This document shows, piece after piece, positions 1 to 7,917 of a stretch of 64,000 nucleotides of DNA (position 1 is the stretch's first letter; each line of letters opens with the position of its first letter). The translations under genes and the position numbers were made by a program. The DNA is from CAZUAQ01 sp964618455 (lineage in GTDB: Bacteria > Planctomycetota > Phycisphaerae > UBA1845 > PWPN01): NCBI GenBank assembly GCA_964618455.1, contig CAZUAQ010000027.1, forward strand, positions 11,132 through 75,131, written 5' to 3'. Below the pieces are notes generated by a model. It searched no databases. It was given only the letters and a program-made list of their open reading frames with translations, and was not told where the DNA came from.

Positions 1-32
1 TGAAGGGCATGCGGACCAATCCGCCGCAATAC

Positions 33-245
33 TCAGTTCTCCGGGGCCTTGCCCTGACGGTTGAACGCCACGAGTCGTTTGCGGGTCCAGTCGATGCTGA
101 AGGCTTTCCCGTCCACGTCGGCGTACTCCCCGCTTCCCCCGGCAGCATGATCGTCCTCGACCATCCTGGCGGTGTGGTCTTCGTCGCAGACGTACGTGGT
201 CTTCTCCCGGGACTCCGTGTCAAATACAGTCAACGTGCATGGCAT
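33..245 (-). CDS. small hypothetical protein (70 aa)
   Basis: The product is a short, mostly polar and acidic protein that I do not recognise. ATG 245 is chosen because a GGAAGGAG stretch lies 8 nt upstream; an open frame continues further upstream but without comparable support. There is no signal peptide or membrane segment. The middle is rich in Asp, Glu and His with a single Cys after the start region, and the C-terminus is basic. It lies downstream of tsaE on the same strand, about 170 bp away, so it may be the last gene of the thiL-tsaE unit or have its own promoter. The strong ribosome binding site makes it a credible gene; its function is unknown. Confidence 0.55.
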   Translation of the reverse strand: MPCTLTVFDTESREKTTYVCDEDHTARMVEDDHAAGGSGEYADVDGKAFSIDWTRKRLVAFNRQGKAPEN

Positions 246-415
246 CGGCAATTCTCCTTCCGGGAAGCATTGTAGCGGAGGCCACTCGAGGGTGGAATGC
301 CGGTGGCTTCGGATTTGTACGCAAAAAGCACACCACCGGGCCTCATCTCTCGGATTGGACCACAGTCTGGAAACTGCATCTCGGCCACGCTTCACGAAGT
401 GCGACGCTCCGACGA

Positions 416-898
416 TCAGGTGAAGTCTGCAGAGGACGCATTGAGCAGGCGGGTCGCACGCCGGCCGTTGGATTGCAAGGTCAGCCGGCGTGAGGTGCTG
501 CCGGTCGGTCTCAGTGTGAGGGTGAGGCGATCGGGGGGGAGGACGGCCTCGACGCGGTCAGCCCATTCCAGGATCACCGCTCCGGTTTCGGGCATCTCCT
601 CGAAACCCAGCGCCTCCAGGTCCGCGCCGTCACGAAGACGGTAAGCGTCGATGTGGTGGATGCGAAGCCCTGTTCGCGTCATGTACTCGTTGACGATGAC
701 GAAGGTCGGGCTGTTCACCTGGCGGAGGTCTTCTACGCCGGCCCCCTCCGCCACGGCGCGTGTGAGTGTCGTCTTGCCCGAGCCCAGCGGGCCGACCAGG
801 GCGACGACATCCCCGCATGTCAGCGATGCCCCCAGACGAAGCCCGGCCTGACGCGTCGCGTCCAAGGTGTCACAATTCCATTCGATTTGATTCTTCAT
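416..898 (-). CDS. tsaE: tRNA threonylcarbamoyladenosine biosynthesis ATPase TsaE
   Basis: TsaE is the cytoplasmic P-loop ATPase that works with TsaD and TsaB to place the threonylcarbamoyl group on A37 of ANN-decoding tRNAs. The sequence shows the Walker A motif GPLGSGKTT near residues 36-44, the NSPTFVIVNEY segment, HIDAYRL, and the ILEWADRVE motif, all in family order. At 160 aa the length is typical. I prefer ATG 898; a TTG at 913 would add five residues and sit closer to the thiL stop. It follows thiL on the same strand within about 20 nt, so the two are probably co-transcribed. No tsaB or tsaD is in view. Confidence 0.92.
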   Translation of the reverse strand: MKNQIEWNCDTLDATRQAGLRLGASLTCGDVVALVGPLGSGKTTLTRAVAEGAGVEDLRQVNSPTFVIVNEYMTRTGLRIHHIDAYRLRDGADLEALGFEEMPETGAVILEWADRVEAVLPPDRLTLTLRPTGSTSRRLTLQSNGRRATRLLNASSADFT

Positions 899-918
899 TC
901 GAGTCGTGCTCAATCCAG

Positions 919-1842
919 TCAGCGAAAGTGCTCGTAGCCTTCCGGTTGAACATCCTCCTCGTTACCGTCCGTTCGGAGCAGCCGGATGCGAGTCGGCATC
1001 GATCGCTCGAACGGGACGATGCGACCGACTACCGTGAGGCCTTCCGCTGCCATCGAAGCGTCGCCAACCATCAGCAACTCAAAGTCCTCACCATCGCTGA
1101 GCGCATGCTCCATCGGTGAGCGGCCATCGGAACGCGAGGCATGGGCGGCATCCTCATGGATAACCTGCCGCAAGGCGAGTTCGTCCAACTGTGCCCCGCA
1201 TTCCGAGGCCTCGCACATTCGGTGCAGATCCATGGCCAACCCGTCGGTGAGATCCATCATGGCGTGGAGCGATTCGTGCCCGCCCAGCGACCGCGCGAGA
1301 TCCAGCCGCGGCTCGAAGTCGAGGTGACGGCCTCGCAGGCTGCCGCCGAGCCGCCCGCTGACCAGAATCGCATCGCCCGTCCGAGCTGTCGAGCGGAGGA
1401 TCGGTCCACGCGTGTGCATCGGCTCGGCCACCATGGCGACGTCCACCACCAGCGCACCGGGCCAGCTCGTCGTATCACCCCCGACGATCGGACAGTCGTA
1501 GCGGTCTGCCAGTTCCACCATCCCCGCGTACAGGGCCTGCACATCCTCCATCGACATTGAAGTCGACAGGGCGAGGCTCACGACGGCGGCGCGGGGCGCA
1601 CACGCCATCCCTGCGCAGTCGCTCAGCGAGCAGGCGAGTGCCTTTCGCCCGATCCGCGCGTAATCGTGCTCCCGGGTGTCGAAATGCACGCCGTCGAGCA
1701 GCATGTCCGACGTGATCGTGAGCAGGGGGCCGTCGAGCCGGATCGCCGCCATGTCGTCGCCGATCCCGATCGGCACGCGCGAGGAATCCGCCTTGAGCCG
1801 CTCGCGCAGCCAGGCCACGAGTTGGTTTTCGCCTCCAGCCAT
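919..1842 (-). CDS. thiL: thiamine-monophosphate kinase ThiL
   Basis: ThiL phosphorylates thiamine monophosphate to thiamine pyrophosphate using ATP, the last step of cofactor synthesis. The 307-residue protein has the metal-binding IGIGDDMAAI segment near residues 25-34, the S-D-M-L-L-DGVHF stretch, SLSDCAGMA, the GGDTTS loop, and the C-terminal DLTDGLAMDLHRM and SDGEDFELL motifs typical of the AIR-synthase-fold kinases. The ATG at 1842 is preceded by a modest GTAGGG. Expression with tsaE downstream looks likely from the spacing. No other thiamine gene is in the window, so it is separated from the rest of the pathway here. Confidence 0.94.
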   Translation of the reverse strand: MAGGENQLVAWLRERLKADSSRVPIGIGDDMAAIRLDGPLLTITSDMLLDGVHFDTREHDYARIGRKALACSLSDCAGMACAPRAAVVSLALSTSMSMEDVQALYAGMVELADRYDCPIVGGDTTSWPGALVVDVAMVAEPMHTRGPILRSTARTGDAILVSGRLGGSLRGRHLDFEPRLDLARSLGGHESLHAMMDLTDGLAMDLHRMCEASECGAQLDELALRQVIHEDAAHASRSDGRSPMEHALSDGEDFELLMVGDASMAAEGLTVVGRIVPFERSMPTRIRLLRTDGNEEDVQPEGYEHFR

Positions 1843-1981
1843 GCCCTACAGCATATCCGTCGATCCGCACGGGATGAAGCCTCGCGGTACGCGCTCTGCC
1901 CGCTTGCCATCTGCCGCGGAATCGTCACAATCACCGTGTGCTTCAGGCCGTTCGCAGATCGCAACACGGGGATCGCCGTTC

Positions 1982-2938
1982 ATGAGCTCGTCCGCCCTGG
2001 ACATTCGCAACGCCGGCAAGACCTACCGGAACAAGGTCCGCGCGCTGGACGACGTCTCGATCGAGGTCGGCCGGGGCGAGATTTTCGGCCTGCTCGGACC
2101 CAATGGGGCGGGCAAGAGCACGCTGATCAAGATCCTCATGACGGTCATTCGCGCCGATCACGTCGAAGGCACGATGCTGGGATCGCGTATCGGGCACAAG
2201 CCGACGCTGGCGCGGGTCGGCTATCTTCCGGAGGCGCATCGCTTCCCGCGATACCTTACCGGCATGCAGATGCTGGATTACTACGCGGCGCTGGCGAAGG
2301 TGCCGCGCAACGTGCGGCGCGAGCGGGCGAGATGCTGGCTCGATCGCGTGGGTATGCTGAAGTGGGGAGAGGCCAAGATCAGCCAGTACTCCAAGGGCAT
2401 GCTTCAGCGGATCGGCCTGGCTCAGGCGATGATGAACGATCCCGACCTGGTTTTTCTGGACGAACCGACGGACGGGCTCGATCCGGTCGGCCGCCGGGAC
2501 GTACGGCGGATGCTGGTCGAGATGCGCGAGCAGGGCAAGACGGTTTTTCTGAATTCGCATCTGCTGAGCGAACTGGAACTGGTCTGCAGCCGGGCGGCGA
2601 TCCTGAACGCGGGAAAGATCGTCCGGCAGGGGACGATGCAGGAACTGACCGAGACGAAGAGCGAGGTCCGGATCACGGCGCGCGAGGATCTTTCGGGCAT
2701 GCGTGAGGCACTTGCCGATCTGGAGGTGACGATCGACAAGGATACGGTGATCGTTCCCGGCCAGGTCGATGCGGCGGTCAACGCGGTGATCGATCGTCTC
2801 CGCGGCAAGGGCATGACGATTCATTCGGTGGTGCCGACGCGGGCGAGCCTGGAGGACGTGTACCTCGAGGCAGTCCAGGCGGGAGTGACACCTTCTACCG
2901 TATCGGCCTTTCCCATTAAGGAGGTCGGCTCACAATAG
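1982..2938 (+). CDS. ABC transporter ATP-binding protein (ABC-2 type exporter)
   Basis: This is the 318-aa ATPase subunit of an ABC-2 type exporter. It shows Walker A GPNGAGKST (residues 39-47), a variant signature YSKGM, Walker B VFLDEPTDGLDP and a switch-histidine region NSHLLSELE. The last 100 residues form an accessory region like those of gliding-motility or Nos-type exporters. ATG 1982 places the start just before the conserved SALDIRNAGKTY beta strand; the open frame extends upstream across the thiL start and that part is unlikely to be translated. The permease gene follows after 6 nt, so this is a two-gene transporter operon. The substrate cannot be told from sequence. Confidence 0.93.
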   Translation: MSSSALDIRNAGKTYRNKVRALDDVSIEVGRGEIFGLLGPNGAGKSTLIKILMTVIRADHVEGTMLGSRIGHKPTLARVGYLPEAHRFPRYLTGMQMLDYYAALAKVPRNVRRERARCWLDRVGMLKWGEAKISQYSKGMLQRIGLAQAMMNDPDLVFLDEPTDGLDPVGRRDVRRMLVEMREQGKTVFLNSHLLSELELVCSRAAILNAGKIVRQGTMQELTETKSEVRITAREDLSGMREALADLEVTIDKDTVIVPGQVDAAVNAVIDRLRGKGMTIHSVVPTRASLEDVYLEAVQAGVTPSTVSAFPIKEVGSQ

Positions 2939-2944
2939 GGCGGC

Positions 2945-3862
2945 ATGCAAATGCAGATCGCGGCACTCATCATCGATTCCTTCCGGCACGCCCTGGACAA
3001 GAAGCTGTTCTGGGTGATGCTCGCGATCAGCACGGTCGTGGCCTTATCGTTCTTCACTATTCGCGTGACCGCATCGGGCGGACTTGCGATCATGGGCCTG
3101 CCTGAGTTCGATGTCGATGGTCGCGCGATGGCGGGGTTGATTCTGACGAAGGTCGTCAGCGACTATTATGTCGGTTGGATCGGTACCATACTGGCGTTGA
3201 TCGCCACGGCGGGGGTTATTCCTGCGTTCCTTGAACAAGGCAGCGTCGACGTCGTTCTCAGCAAACCAATCACTCGGGCGAAACTCTTTCTCGGCAAGTA
3301 CCTCGGCTGCATGGCGTTCACCACGTTGCAAGTGTCGTACTTTGTCATCCTCACTTTCTTCATTGCTGGAAACTGGTGGGGGTTCTGGATCTGGGGTTAC
3401 CTGTGGGCGATACCACTGGTGATTCTGATGTTCAGCTATTTGTTTGCGTTCTGCGCGTTATTCGGTGTGCTTACGCGGAGTGCGCTGGCCTCGCTGCTCT
3501 TCACCGGATTGATCTGGGTCGCGATCGTATGCGTACAGGCAGCCCACGTGTACACGCAGATTACAAATCCCTGGAATCCGCAGCAGAACAAGCCGCTCAT
3601 TCAGGGAACGTGGGCGACGGCGATTCAGGGAGCCTACACGGTACTTCCCAAGACAAACGATCTCAGCTACATCGCGCAGGAACTCTCGGGTGCGGCGAGC
3701 ATCATGGATGTCCTCAGTTCTCCCCAATTCCAGGAGACGCAAGAGCAACAGCTTCGCGGGCTCGAAGAGATCAACATCCCCTGGTCGATCGGCACATCCC
3801 TCGCCTGCGAGGCGGCGGCGCTTGGCCTGGCGATGTTCATTTTCTGGAGGCGGGATTACTGA
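2945..3862 (+). CDS. ABC-2 type transporter permease
   Basis: This is a 305-aa integral membrane protein with about six hydrophobic segments: near residues 20-38, 70-95, 120-145, 150-175, 180-200 and a last one at the C-terminus ending in a WRRDY tail. The topology and the segment VVLSKPITRAKLFLGKYLG (family-typical VLSKPIsR coupling-helix region) match NosY-like and other ABC-2 permeases. It starts 6 nt after the ATPase stop. A roughly 80-residue loop before the last segment is extracytoplasmic in most models. The substrate is unknown. It converges with argH, whose stop lies about 50 bp away. Confidence 0.9.
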   Translation: MQMQIAALIIDSFRHALDKKLFWVMLAISTVVALSFFTIRVTASGGLAIMGLPEFDVDGRAMAGLILTKVVSDYYVGWIGTILALIATAGVIPAFLEQGSVDVVLSKPITRAKLFLGKYLGCMAFTTLQVSYFVILTFFIAGNWWGFWIWGYLWAIPLVILMFSYLFAFCALFGVLTRSALASLLFTGLIWVAIVCVQAAHVYTQITNPWNPQQNKPLIQGTWATAIQGAYTVLPKTNDLSYIAQELSGAASIMDVLSSPQFQETQEQQLRGLEEINIPWSIGTSLACEAAALGLAMFIFWRRDY

Positions 3863-3911
3863 CCGTCTGCGCCTGTGGATGGTGTCACGCGCGAAGGCAA
3901 CTCAGTGTGCT

Positions 3912-5312
3912 TTACTTTTTCCCCTTGCCCTGCCCCAGCTTCGTTTTCCAGAAGCGGATCTGCTGCCGTGCTGATCGTGTCCCCGCGCTGCCGTCGCTGG
4001 CGTAGCGGGCGATGATGTTCGCCGGCCCGAGGTAATCGTACACGTCCTGCTCCACCGCCGAGCACGTCTTTTGAAATGCCTCCAGCGGCAGGTCGGCGAG
4101 TTCCTGTTCCTGTTGCTCCGCCTGGGCGACGAGTCGACCCACGTGCTGATGCGCTTCGCGAAACGGCACGCCCTTGTTCACGAGGTACTCCGCCAGCACC
4201 GTCGCATCGAGGAAGCCGTGCCGCGTCGCCTCCGCCAGCCGGTCGGTTCGAAAGCGCGTCGCCCGGACCACCGCCGCCGTGATCTCCAACGACTGTACGA
4301 GCGTATCGTGGGCGCTGAACAGAAAGATCTTATCCTCCTGCAGATCGCGGTTGTACGCCTGAGGGAGGCCCTTGGTCAGTGCAAGCATGCCCGTCAGCGC
4401 CGCGTGCAGCCGTCCGACCTTACCGCGCACCAGTTCCATGACGTCCGGGTTCTTCTTCTGCGGCATCATCGACGACCCGGTGCAGAATGCGTCGGCGATT
4501 TCGATGAAGCGGAATTCCTGCGAGGCGTAGAGGATGAAATCCTCCGCCAGGCGCGTCAGGTGGTTGCCGCACATCGCGGCGGCGGCGGCGAATTCGATGA
4601 TGAAGTCGCGATCGCTCGTGGCGTCGATGCTGTTGCGGGTCACGTGGGCGAAGCCGAGGGTCCGCGCGGTCATCTGCCGGTCGATGGGCAGGGTCGTGCC
4701 CGCCAGCGCCCCCGAGCCCAGTGGGCACACGTCTACCCGTTTGCGCGCGTCGAGGAAGCGATCCTGGTCCCGCTGAAACTGCTCGACGTACGCGAGCAGA
4801 TACGCCGCCCCCGAGATCGGTTGGGCACGCTGGAGATGCGTGTACGAGGGCATCACCGCTTCGATGAGCCCCTCCGCCAGTTCGATCAGGGCGATCTGCA
4901 GGTCAGAGAGCAGCGGCAGCACCTCTAGGTCGATGGCGTCGCGCGTGTAAAGCCGCAGATCCAGCGCCACCTGGTCGTTGCGCGACCGGGCGGTATGCAG
5001 CCGCTTCCCGGGCTCACCGATGCGCTCGGTCAGCGCTGCTTCGAGGGCCATGTGGATATCCTCGTAGGAGGTGTCCCAGGTGAATCGGCCGGCTTCGATG
5101 TCCTCGGCGATTTCCTTGAAGCCCTTCTTGATCGCCCGGAAATCCTTTTTGGAAATCAAGCCGACCTCCGACAGCATCTCGGCATGGGCGAGGCTTCCGG
5201 CAATATCGTACCGCCAGAGACGTTTGTCGAAGGACAGGCTCTCCACGAAGCCTTCCGTCAGGTGATGGGCCGACTGTGCAAAACGGGATTGCCAGCTCTT
5301 CTGCTTGCTCAA
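3912..5312 (-). CDS. argH: argininosuccinate lyase
   Basis: ArgH splits argininosuccinate into arginine and fumarate, the last step of arginine synthesis, as a cytoplasmic homotetramer. The family signature GSSMMPQKKNPD is present, with HTARSRNDQ and THLQRAQPIS upstream in the usual order. I choose the TTG at 5312, which has a GGAGGT seven nt upstream and gives the canonical N-terminus MSKQKSWQSRF (466 aa). The ATG at 5330 lies upstream of that Shine-Dalgarno sequence and would add six residues. No other arg gene is nearby. The gene converges with the ABC transporter pair and is divergent from the DUF1570-like gene. Confidence 0.95.
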   Translation of the reverse strand: MSKQKSWQSRFAQSAHHLTEGFVESLSFDKRLWRYDIAGSLAHAEMLSEVGLISKKDFRAIKKGFKEIAEDIEAGRFTWDTSYEDIHMALEAALTERIGEPGKRLHTARSRNDQVALDLRLYTRDAIDLEVLPLLSDLQIALIELAEGLIEAVMPSYTHLQRAQPISGAAYLLAYVEQFQRDQDRFLDARKRVDVCPLGSGALAGTTLPIDRQMTARTLGFAHVTRNSIDATSDRDFIIEFAAAAAMCGNHLTRLAEDFILYASQEFRFIEIADAFCTGSSMMPQKKNPDVMELVRGKVGRLHAALTGMLALTKGLPQAYNRDLQEDKIFLFSAHDTLVQSLEITAAVVRATRFRTDRLAEATRHGFLDATVLAEYLVNKGVPFREAHQHVGRLVAQAEQQEQELADLPLEAFQKTCSAVEQDVYDYLGPANIIARYASDGSAGTRSARQQIRFWKTKLGQGKGKK

Positions 5313-5430
5313 CGGGCGACCTCCAGGCATGAATGACGATCCAGGGCTGGATCGTAAAGGGCGGGCCTGGGAGGGTCAATCGCCCTCGAATTCAGGATGA
5401 GGTCACGGGCGACCGGGGCGAAGTAACGTG

Positions 5431-5436
5431 TATAAT
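5431..5436 (+). promoter_or_regulatory. possible -10 element (TATAAT) ahead of the DUF1570-like gene
   Basis: A perfect TATAAT lies only 7-12 nt before ATG 5443. If used, transcription would begin at or next to the start codon, giving a leaderless or nearly leaderless message. No convincing -35 box is seen 16-18 nt upstream, so this is weak. Confidence 0.25.
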
Positions 5437-5442
5437 ACGATG

Positions 5443-6693
5443 ATGAGAGGGCAGCATTACGTTCATGCGCTGGGTCGCGGGGTGTTGGCCGTCATCCTGA
5501 TGATGACTTGGCAAACGGCCGGGGGCGACGACGCGCCGCAAGACCTCGGTGTGCAAGAGTCCAAGCCTCCCGATTTCGAAGCCCGGGAAGCGGCCATGCG
5601 GCGCACGATGGGCGGCGAAGTTCGGATCAAACACACTCCCCATTTCATCGTCGCCTATCAGGAGGAGAGCCCGATCCTGGACGAGTTCACCGTCCGGCTG
5701 GAGCATACCTATCATGGGATTCAGCGCTTCGCGGACCTGCTGGACGTGCCGATCGAAGAGCCCGAACAGAAGCTCGAGGTACTCTTTTTTCACACGCCGC
5801 AAGACTACTACCGGCACGGGGCGAGCATCGGATTTCGCGCGGTGGGCACCTATGGCGTGTTCATGGAGGACTCCAATCGCGCATCTTTTTTCAACGTCGA
5901 GAACGATCCCGCCCTGATTCAGATGCAGCAGGGCATTGCCGACTCGCAGGCTTCGGTGGATCGTCTCATCGCATCGATCGACCGCGTGAACGGTGACCGG
6001 ACGCGCATACGTCTCAAACTGGGCGATGGATCCTGGGAGACGCTCACGCGCGCGGAGGCCCTGGAAAAGCTCGAAAACACGCGACAGCGGTTGAATCGTC
6101 TCAAGCAACGGCGCGCGTCCTACATCGATCACATCAACCGTACGGTGATTCAGCACGAGACCGCCCATCAGGTGGCATTCAACTTCGGCCTGCACACGCG
6201 CGGGGCGCAGAATCCCAAGTGGTTCGTGGAGGGGGTCGCCTGTCTGCTCGAGACCCCGCCCAGCCGATTCGGGGGGGGATTTGGCGTCATCAACCAGTAC
6301 CGCCTCGACGATCTTCGCGATGCCGTCGACCCGGGGCACGAGAAACGCAAGCTCAAGACGAAGGATGTTGTGGAGGCCATGAAGGAGGGCCGGTGCGTAT
6401 CGCCCCGTCAATTGGTGGAGGATGCGTCGCTGTTCGAAATTCGCGGCCCGCAGCTGGCAAACGTGTATGCCAGTTCCTGGGCCCTGGTGCAGTACCTCTT
6501 CCGTCACGAGCGTGAGGCCTTCTCCGCGTACGTGCGGGATTTGCAGGCACGACGCCCGGGGCAGCGGTTCACGCCCGGGGAGGAGCGGGCCCTGTTCGAG
6601 ACGCGCTTCGGGAAGATCGACCCTCGCTTCGAACGTCGGTGGGCAGCCTACGTGATCAGCCTCAAGTACCGCGGCTACGGTGGGCAGAGGTAA
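5443..6693 (+). CDS. secreted DUF1570-like putative zinc metalloprotease-fold protein
   Basis: The 416-aa product has an N-terminal hydrophobic signal (residues about 5-25) and then a mature region with the HETAH zinc-binding-like motif near residue 240 followed by NPKWFVEGVACLLETP. That helix plus the downstream W-x-x-E-G-x-A element is the gluzincin-like arrangement seen in DUF1570 proteins, which are abundant in planctomycetes. A coiled-coil-like charged stretch (residues about 165-230) precedes the motif. A catalytic role is inferred from the HExxH only. ATG 5443 is preferred over the GTG at 5428, since the latter overlaps the TATAAT. No Shine-Dalgarno sequence is obvious. Confidence 0.8.
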   Translation: MRGQHYVHALGRGVLAVILMMTWQTAGGDDAPQDLGVQESKPPDFEAREAAMRRTMGGEVRIKHTPHFIVAYQEESPILDEFTVRLEHTYHGIQRFADLLDVPIEEPEQKLEVLFFHTPQDYYRHGASIGFRAVGTYGVFMEDSNRASFFNVENDPALIQMQQGIADSQASVDRLIASIDRVNGDRTRIRLKLGDGSWETLTRAEALEKLENTRQRLNRLKQRRASYIDHINRTVIQHETAHQVAFNFGLHTRGAQNPKWFVEGVACLLETPPSRFGGGFGVINQYRLDDLRDAVDPGHEKRKLKTKDVVEAMKEGRCVSPRQLVEDASLFEIRGPQLANVYASSWALVQYLFRHEREAFSAYVRDLQARRPGQRFTPGEERALFETRFGKIDPRFERRWAAYVISLKYRGYGGQR

Positions 6694-6729
6694 GTCGACC
6701 GGTCGATGTGTCCGACGAGGTGTCGGGGA

Positions 6730-6760
6730 TTGGCGGCCGACGCGCGATTGCCTTTATAAT
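6730..6760 (+). promoter_or_regulatory. possible promoter for the small secreted protein
   Basis: TATAAT at 6755-6760 is preceded by TTGGCG at 6730-6735 with a 19-bp spacer. The spacing is long, but the -10 is perfect and the gene starts about 70 nt downstream with its own AGGAG. Confidence 0.35.
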
Positions 6761-6828
6761 CAGATTTGAACAGGGATATGAGCGCGCATCCATGAGCGGC
6801 CGGCACCATCCGGCAGGAGCATGAGTGT

Positions 6829-7086
6829 ATGAAACGGTTGCAGGGTCTGAAGAAAATCATGGCCGTCTGTGTGATGGGGGGCTGCCTCTACGGGCCGGGC
6901 TGTGTCCAGGTCTTTCAGGAGTCCGTGGTGGATGGCTTCGTGAATTACTTCCGACGTGGCGGGGTCGTGAATTCCCTCGACACGGCATTGCTCAGCGACT
7001 TCATTCTCAACGCATTCACCGGTGGCTTTACCGGCGATACCGGTGGGGGCAGCGGGGGCGGGGGCGGCGAGAACAACAGCAGTTGA
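6829..7086 (+). CDS. small exported protein with Gly-rich tail
   Basis: This 85-aa protein starts with a basic, hydrophobic export signal (residues 1-25) that ends near GCLYGPGCVQ; the cysteines make lipid attachment possible but the lipobox is not canonical. The mature part contains a short helical segment with VVDGFVNYFRR and LLSDFILNAF, and ends in a flexible tail of Gly, Ser and Asn. ATG 6829 follows AGGAG by about 10 nt. It has a candidate promoter upstream. I do not recognise the family; such short Gly-tailed exported proteins recur in planctomycete genomes. It stands alone between the DUF1570-like gene and tpx. Confidence 0.6.
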   Translation: MKRLQGLKKIMAVCVMGGCLYGPGCVQVFQESVVDGFVNYFRRGGVVNSLDTALLSDFILNAFTGGFTGDTGGGSGGGGGENNSS

Positions 7087-7144
7087 GTCGGGATCCATTC
7101 TTCATTCCTCCGGGGGGAGCACCTCCAGGCCCGGGCGGGCCTTC

Positions 7145-7173
7145 TTGTCGCTTCAGGGGCCGGGGCCTATAGT
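7145..7173 (+). promoter_or_regulatory. putative tpx promoter
   Basis: TTGTCG (7145-7150) and TATAGT (7168-7173) are separated by 17 bp. The predicted transcript start is about 100 nt ahead of the tpx ATG. No operator for a peroxide regulator was recognised. Confidence 0.45.
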
Positions 7174-7283
7174 TGGCAGTTGGCTCCCGGGCCGTGATGC
7201 CCGGACGTAGCCTTCCTTCCGGCCGGATCGTGCCGGAGGGCGATGAACACAACAACCTACAAACTGGAGGAGGCGCATCCACC

Positions 7284-7793
7284 ATGGCGCGACAGGTAAC
7301 CCTCAAAGGCAATGCAATTGAACTGGAAGGTCCCGAGCTGAAGGCAGGGGATCCGGCCCCCAACGTCACGCTTAAGAAATCCCTTGCCGACACCGTCGAT
7401 ATTGCGGGCACGCACGGCAAGGTCCGGCTGATCAGCGTCGTCCCCTCGCTCGACACGCCCGTGTGTGCCGATCAGACCAAGCGCTTCAACGATGAAGCGA
7501 ACAAGCTGCCGGACGTGCAGTTCATCACCGTGAGTGTCGACCTTCCCCCGGCGCAGGCGCGATTCTGCGGTGACGCGGGCATCGATACCGAGAAGCTTCT
7601 CGTGCTCAGCGATCATTACGACACGGCGTTCGGCAAAGCGTTCGGCACCCTCATACCGAAGCTGCGGATCAACGCCCGGGCGCTGTTCGTGCTCGACAAG
7701 GAAGGCACTCTCAAGCATGTCGAGTATGTCGACGAAGTGACCAACCATCCGAATTACGATGCGGCGCTGGAAGCCTTGAAGTCGGCAGGCTGA
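7284..7793 (+). CDS. tpx: thiol peroxidase Tpx (peroxiredoxin)
   Basis: Tpx reduces hydrogen peroxide and organic hydroperoxides using thioredoxin. The 169-aa protein has the peroxidatic cysteine in SLDTPVCADQTKRF at Cys61 and the resolving cysteine in RFCGDAGI at Cys95, exactly the spacing of the classical Tpx family. The catalytic Thr and Arg neighbours are present. ATG 7284 follows a strong GGAGGAGG; an open frame upstream lacks conservation. It is monocistronic, with a promoter-like element upstream and a hairpin terminator after the stop. Location is normally periplasmic or cytosolic depending on species; here there is no signal peptide. Confidence 0.95.
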   Translation: MARQVTLKGNAIELEGPELKAGDPAPNVTLKKSLADTVDIAGTHGKVRLISVVPSLDTPVCADQTKRFNDEANKLPDVQFITVSVDLPPAQARFCGDAGIDTEKLLVLSDHYDTAFGKAFGTLIPKLRINARALFVLDKEGTLKHVEYVDEVTNHPNYDAALEALKSAG

Positions 7794-7847
7794 ACAACGG
7801 GACTGTGGCCCATCGGCTGCGAACACGCACGTCTGACCATAAGAAAA

Positions 7848-7874
7848 GGGCCGGCCCCGAGGTGGGGTCGGCCC
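7848..7874. terminator. bidirectional hairpin terminator between tpx and the RNase gene
   Basis: An 11-bp GC-rich stem (GGGCCGGCCCC paired with GGGGTCGGCCC, one G-T wobble) with a 5-nt loop lies between two convergent genes. An A-rich run before it gives a U-run for leftward transcripts; a shorter T-rich stretch follows it on the right. Confidence 0.7.
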
Positions 7875-7917
7875 GAATTGTTTGTGAGCTTCACGCTTGC
7901 CTGCGCGCGATTCGCGA

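Noticed and set aside
1676..1981. N-terminal extension of the ABC transporter ATPase gene
   Set aside because: This stretch overlaps the thiL coding region on the other strand and lacks ABC-type sequence; the family start fits ATG 1982.
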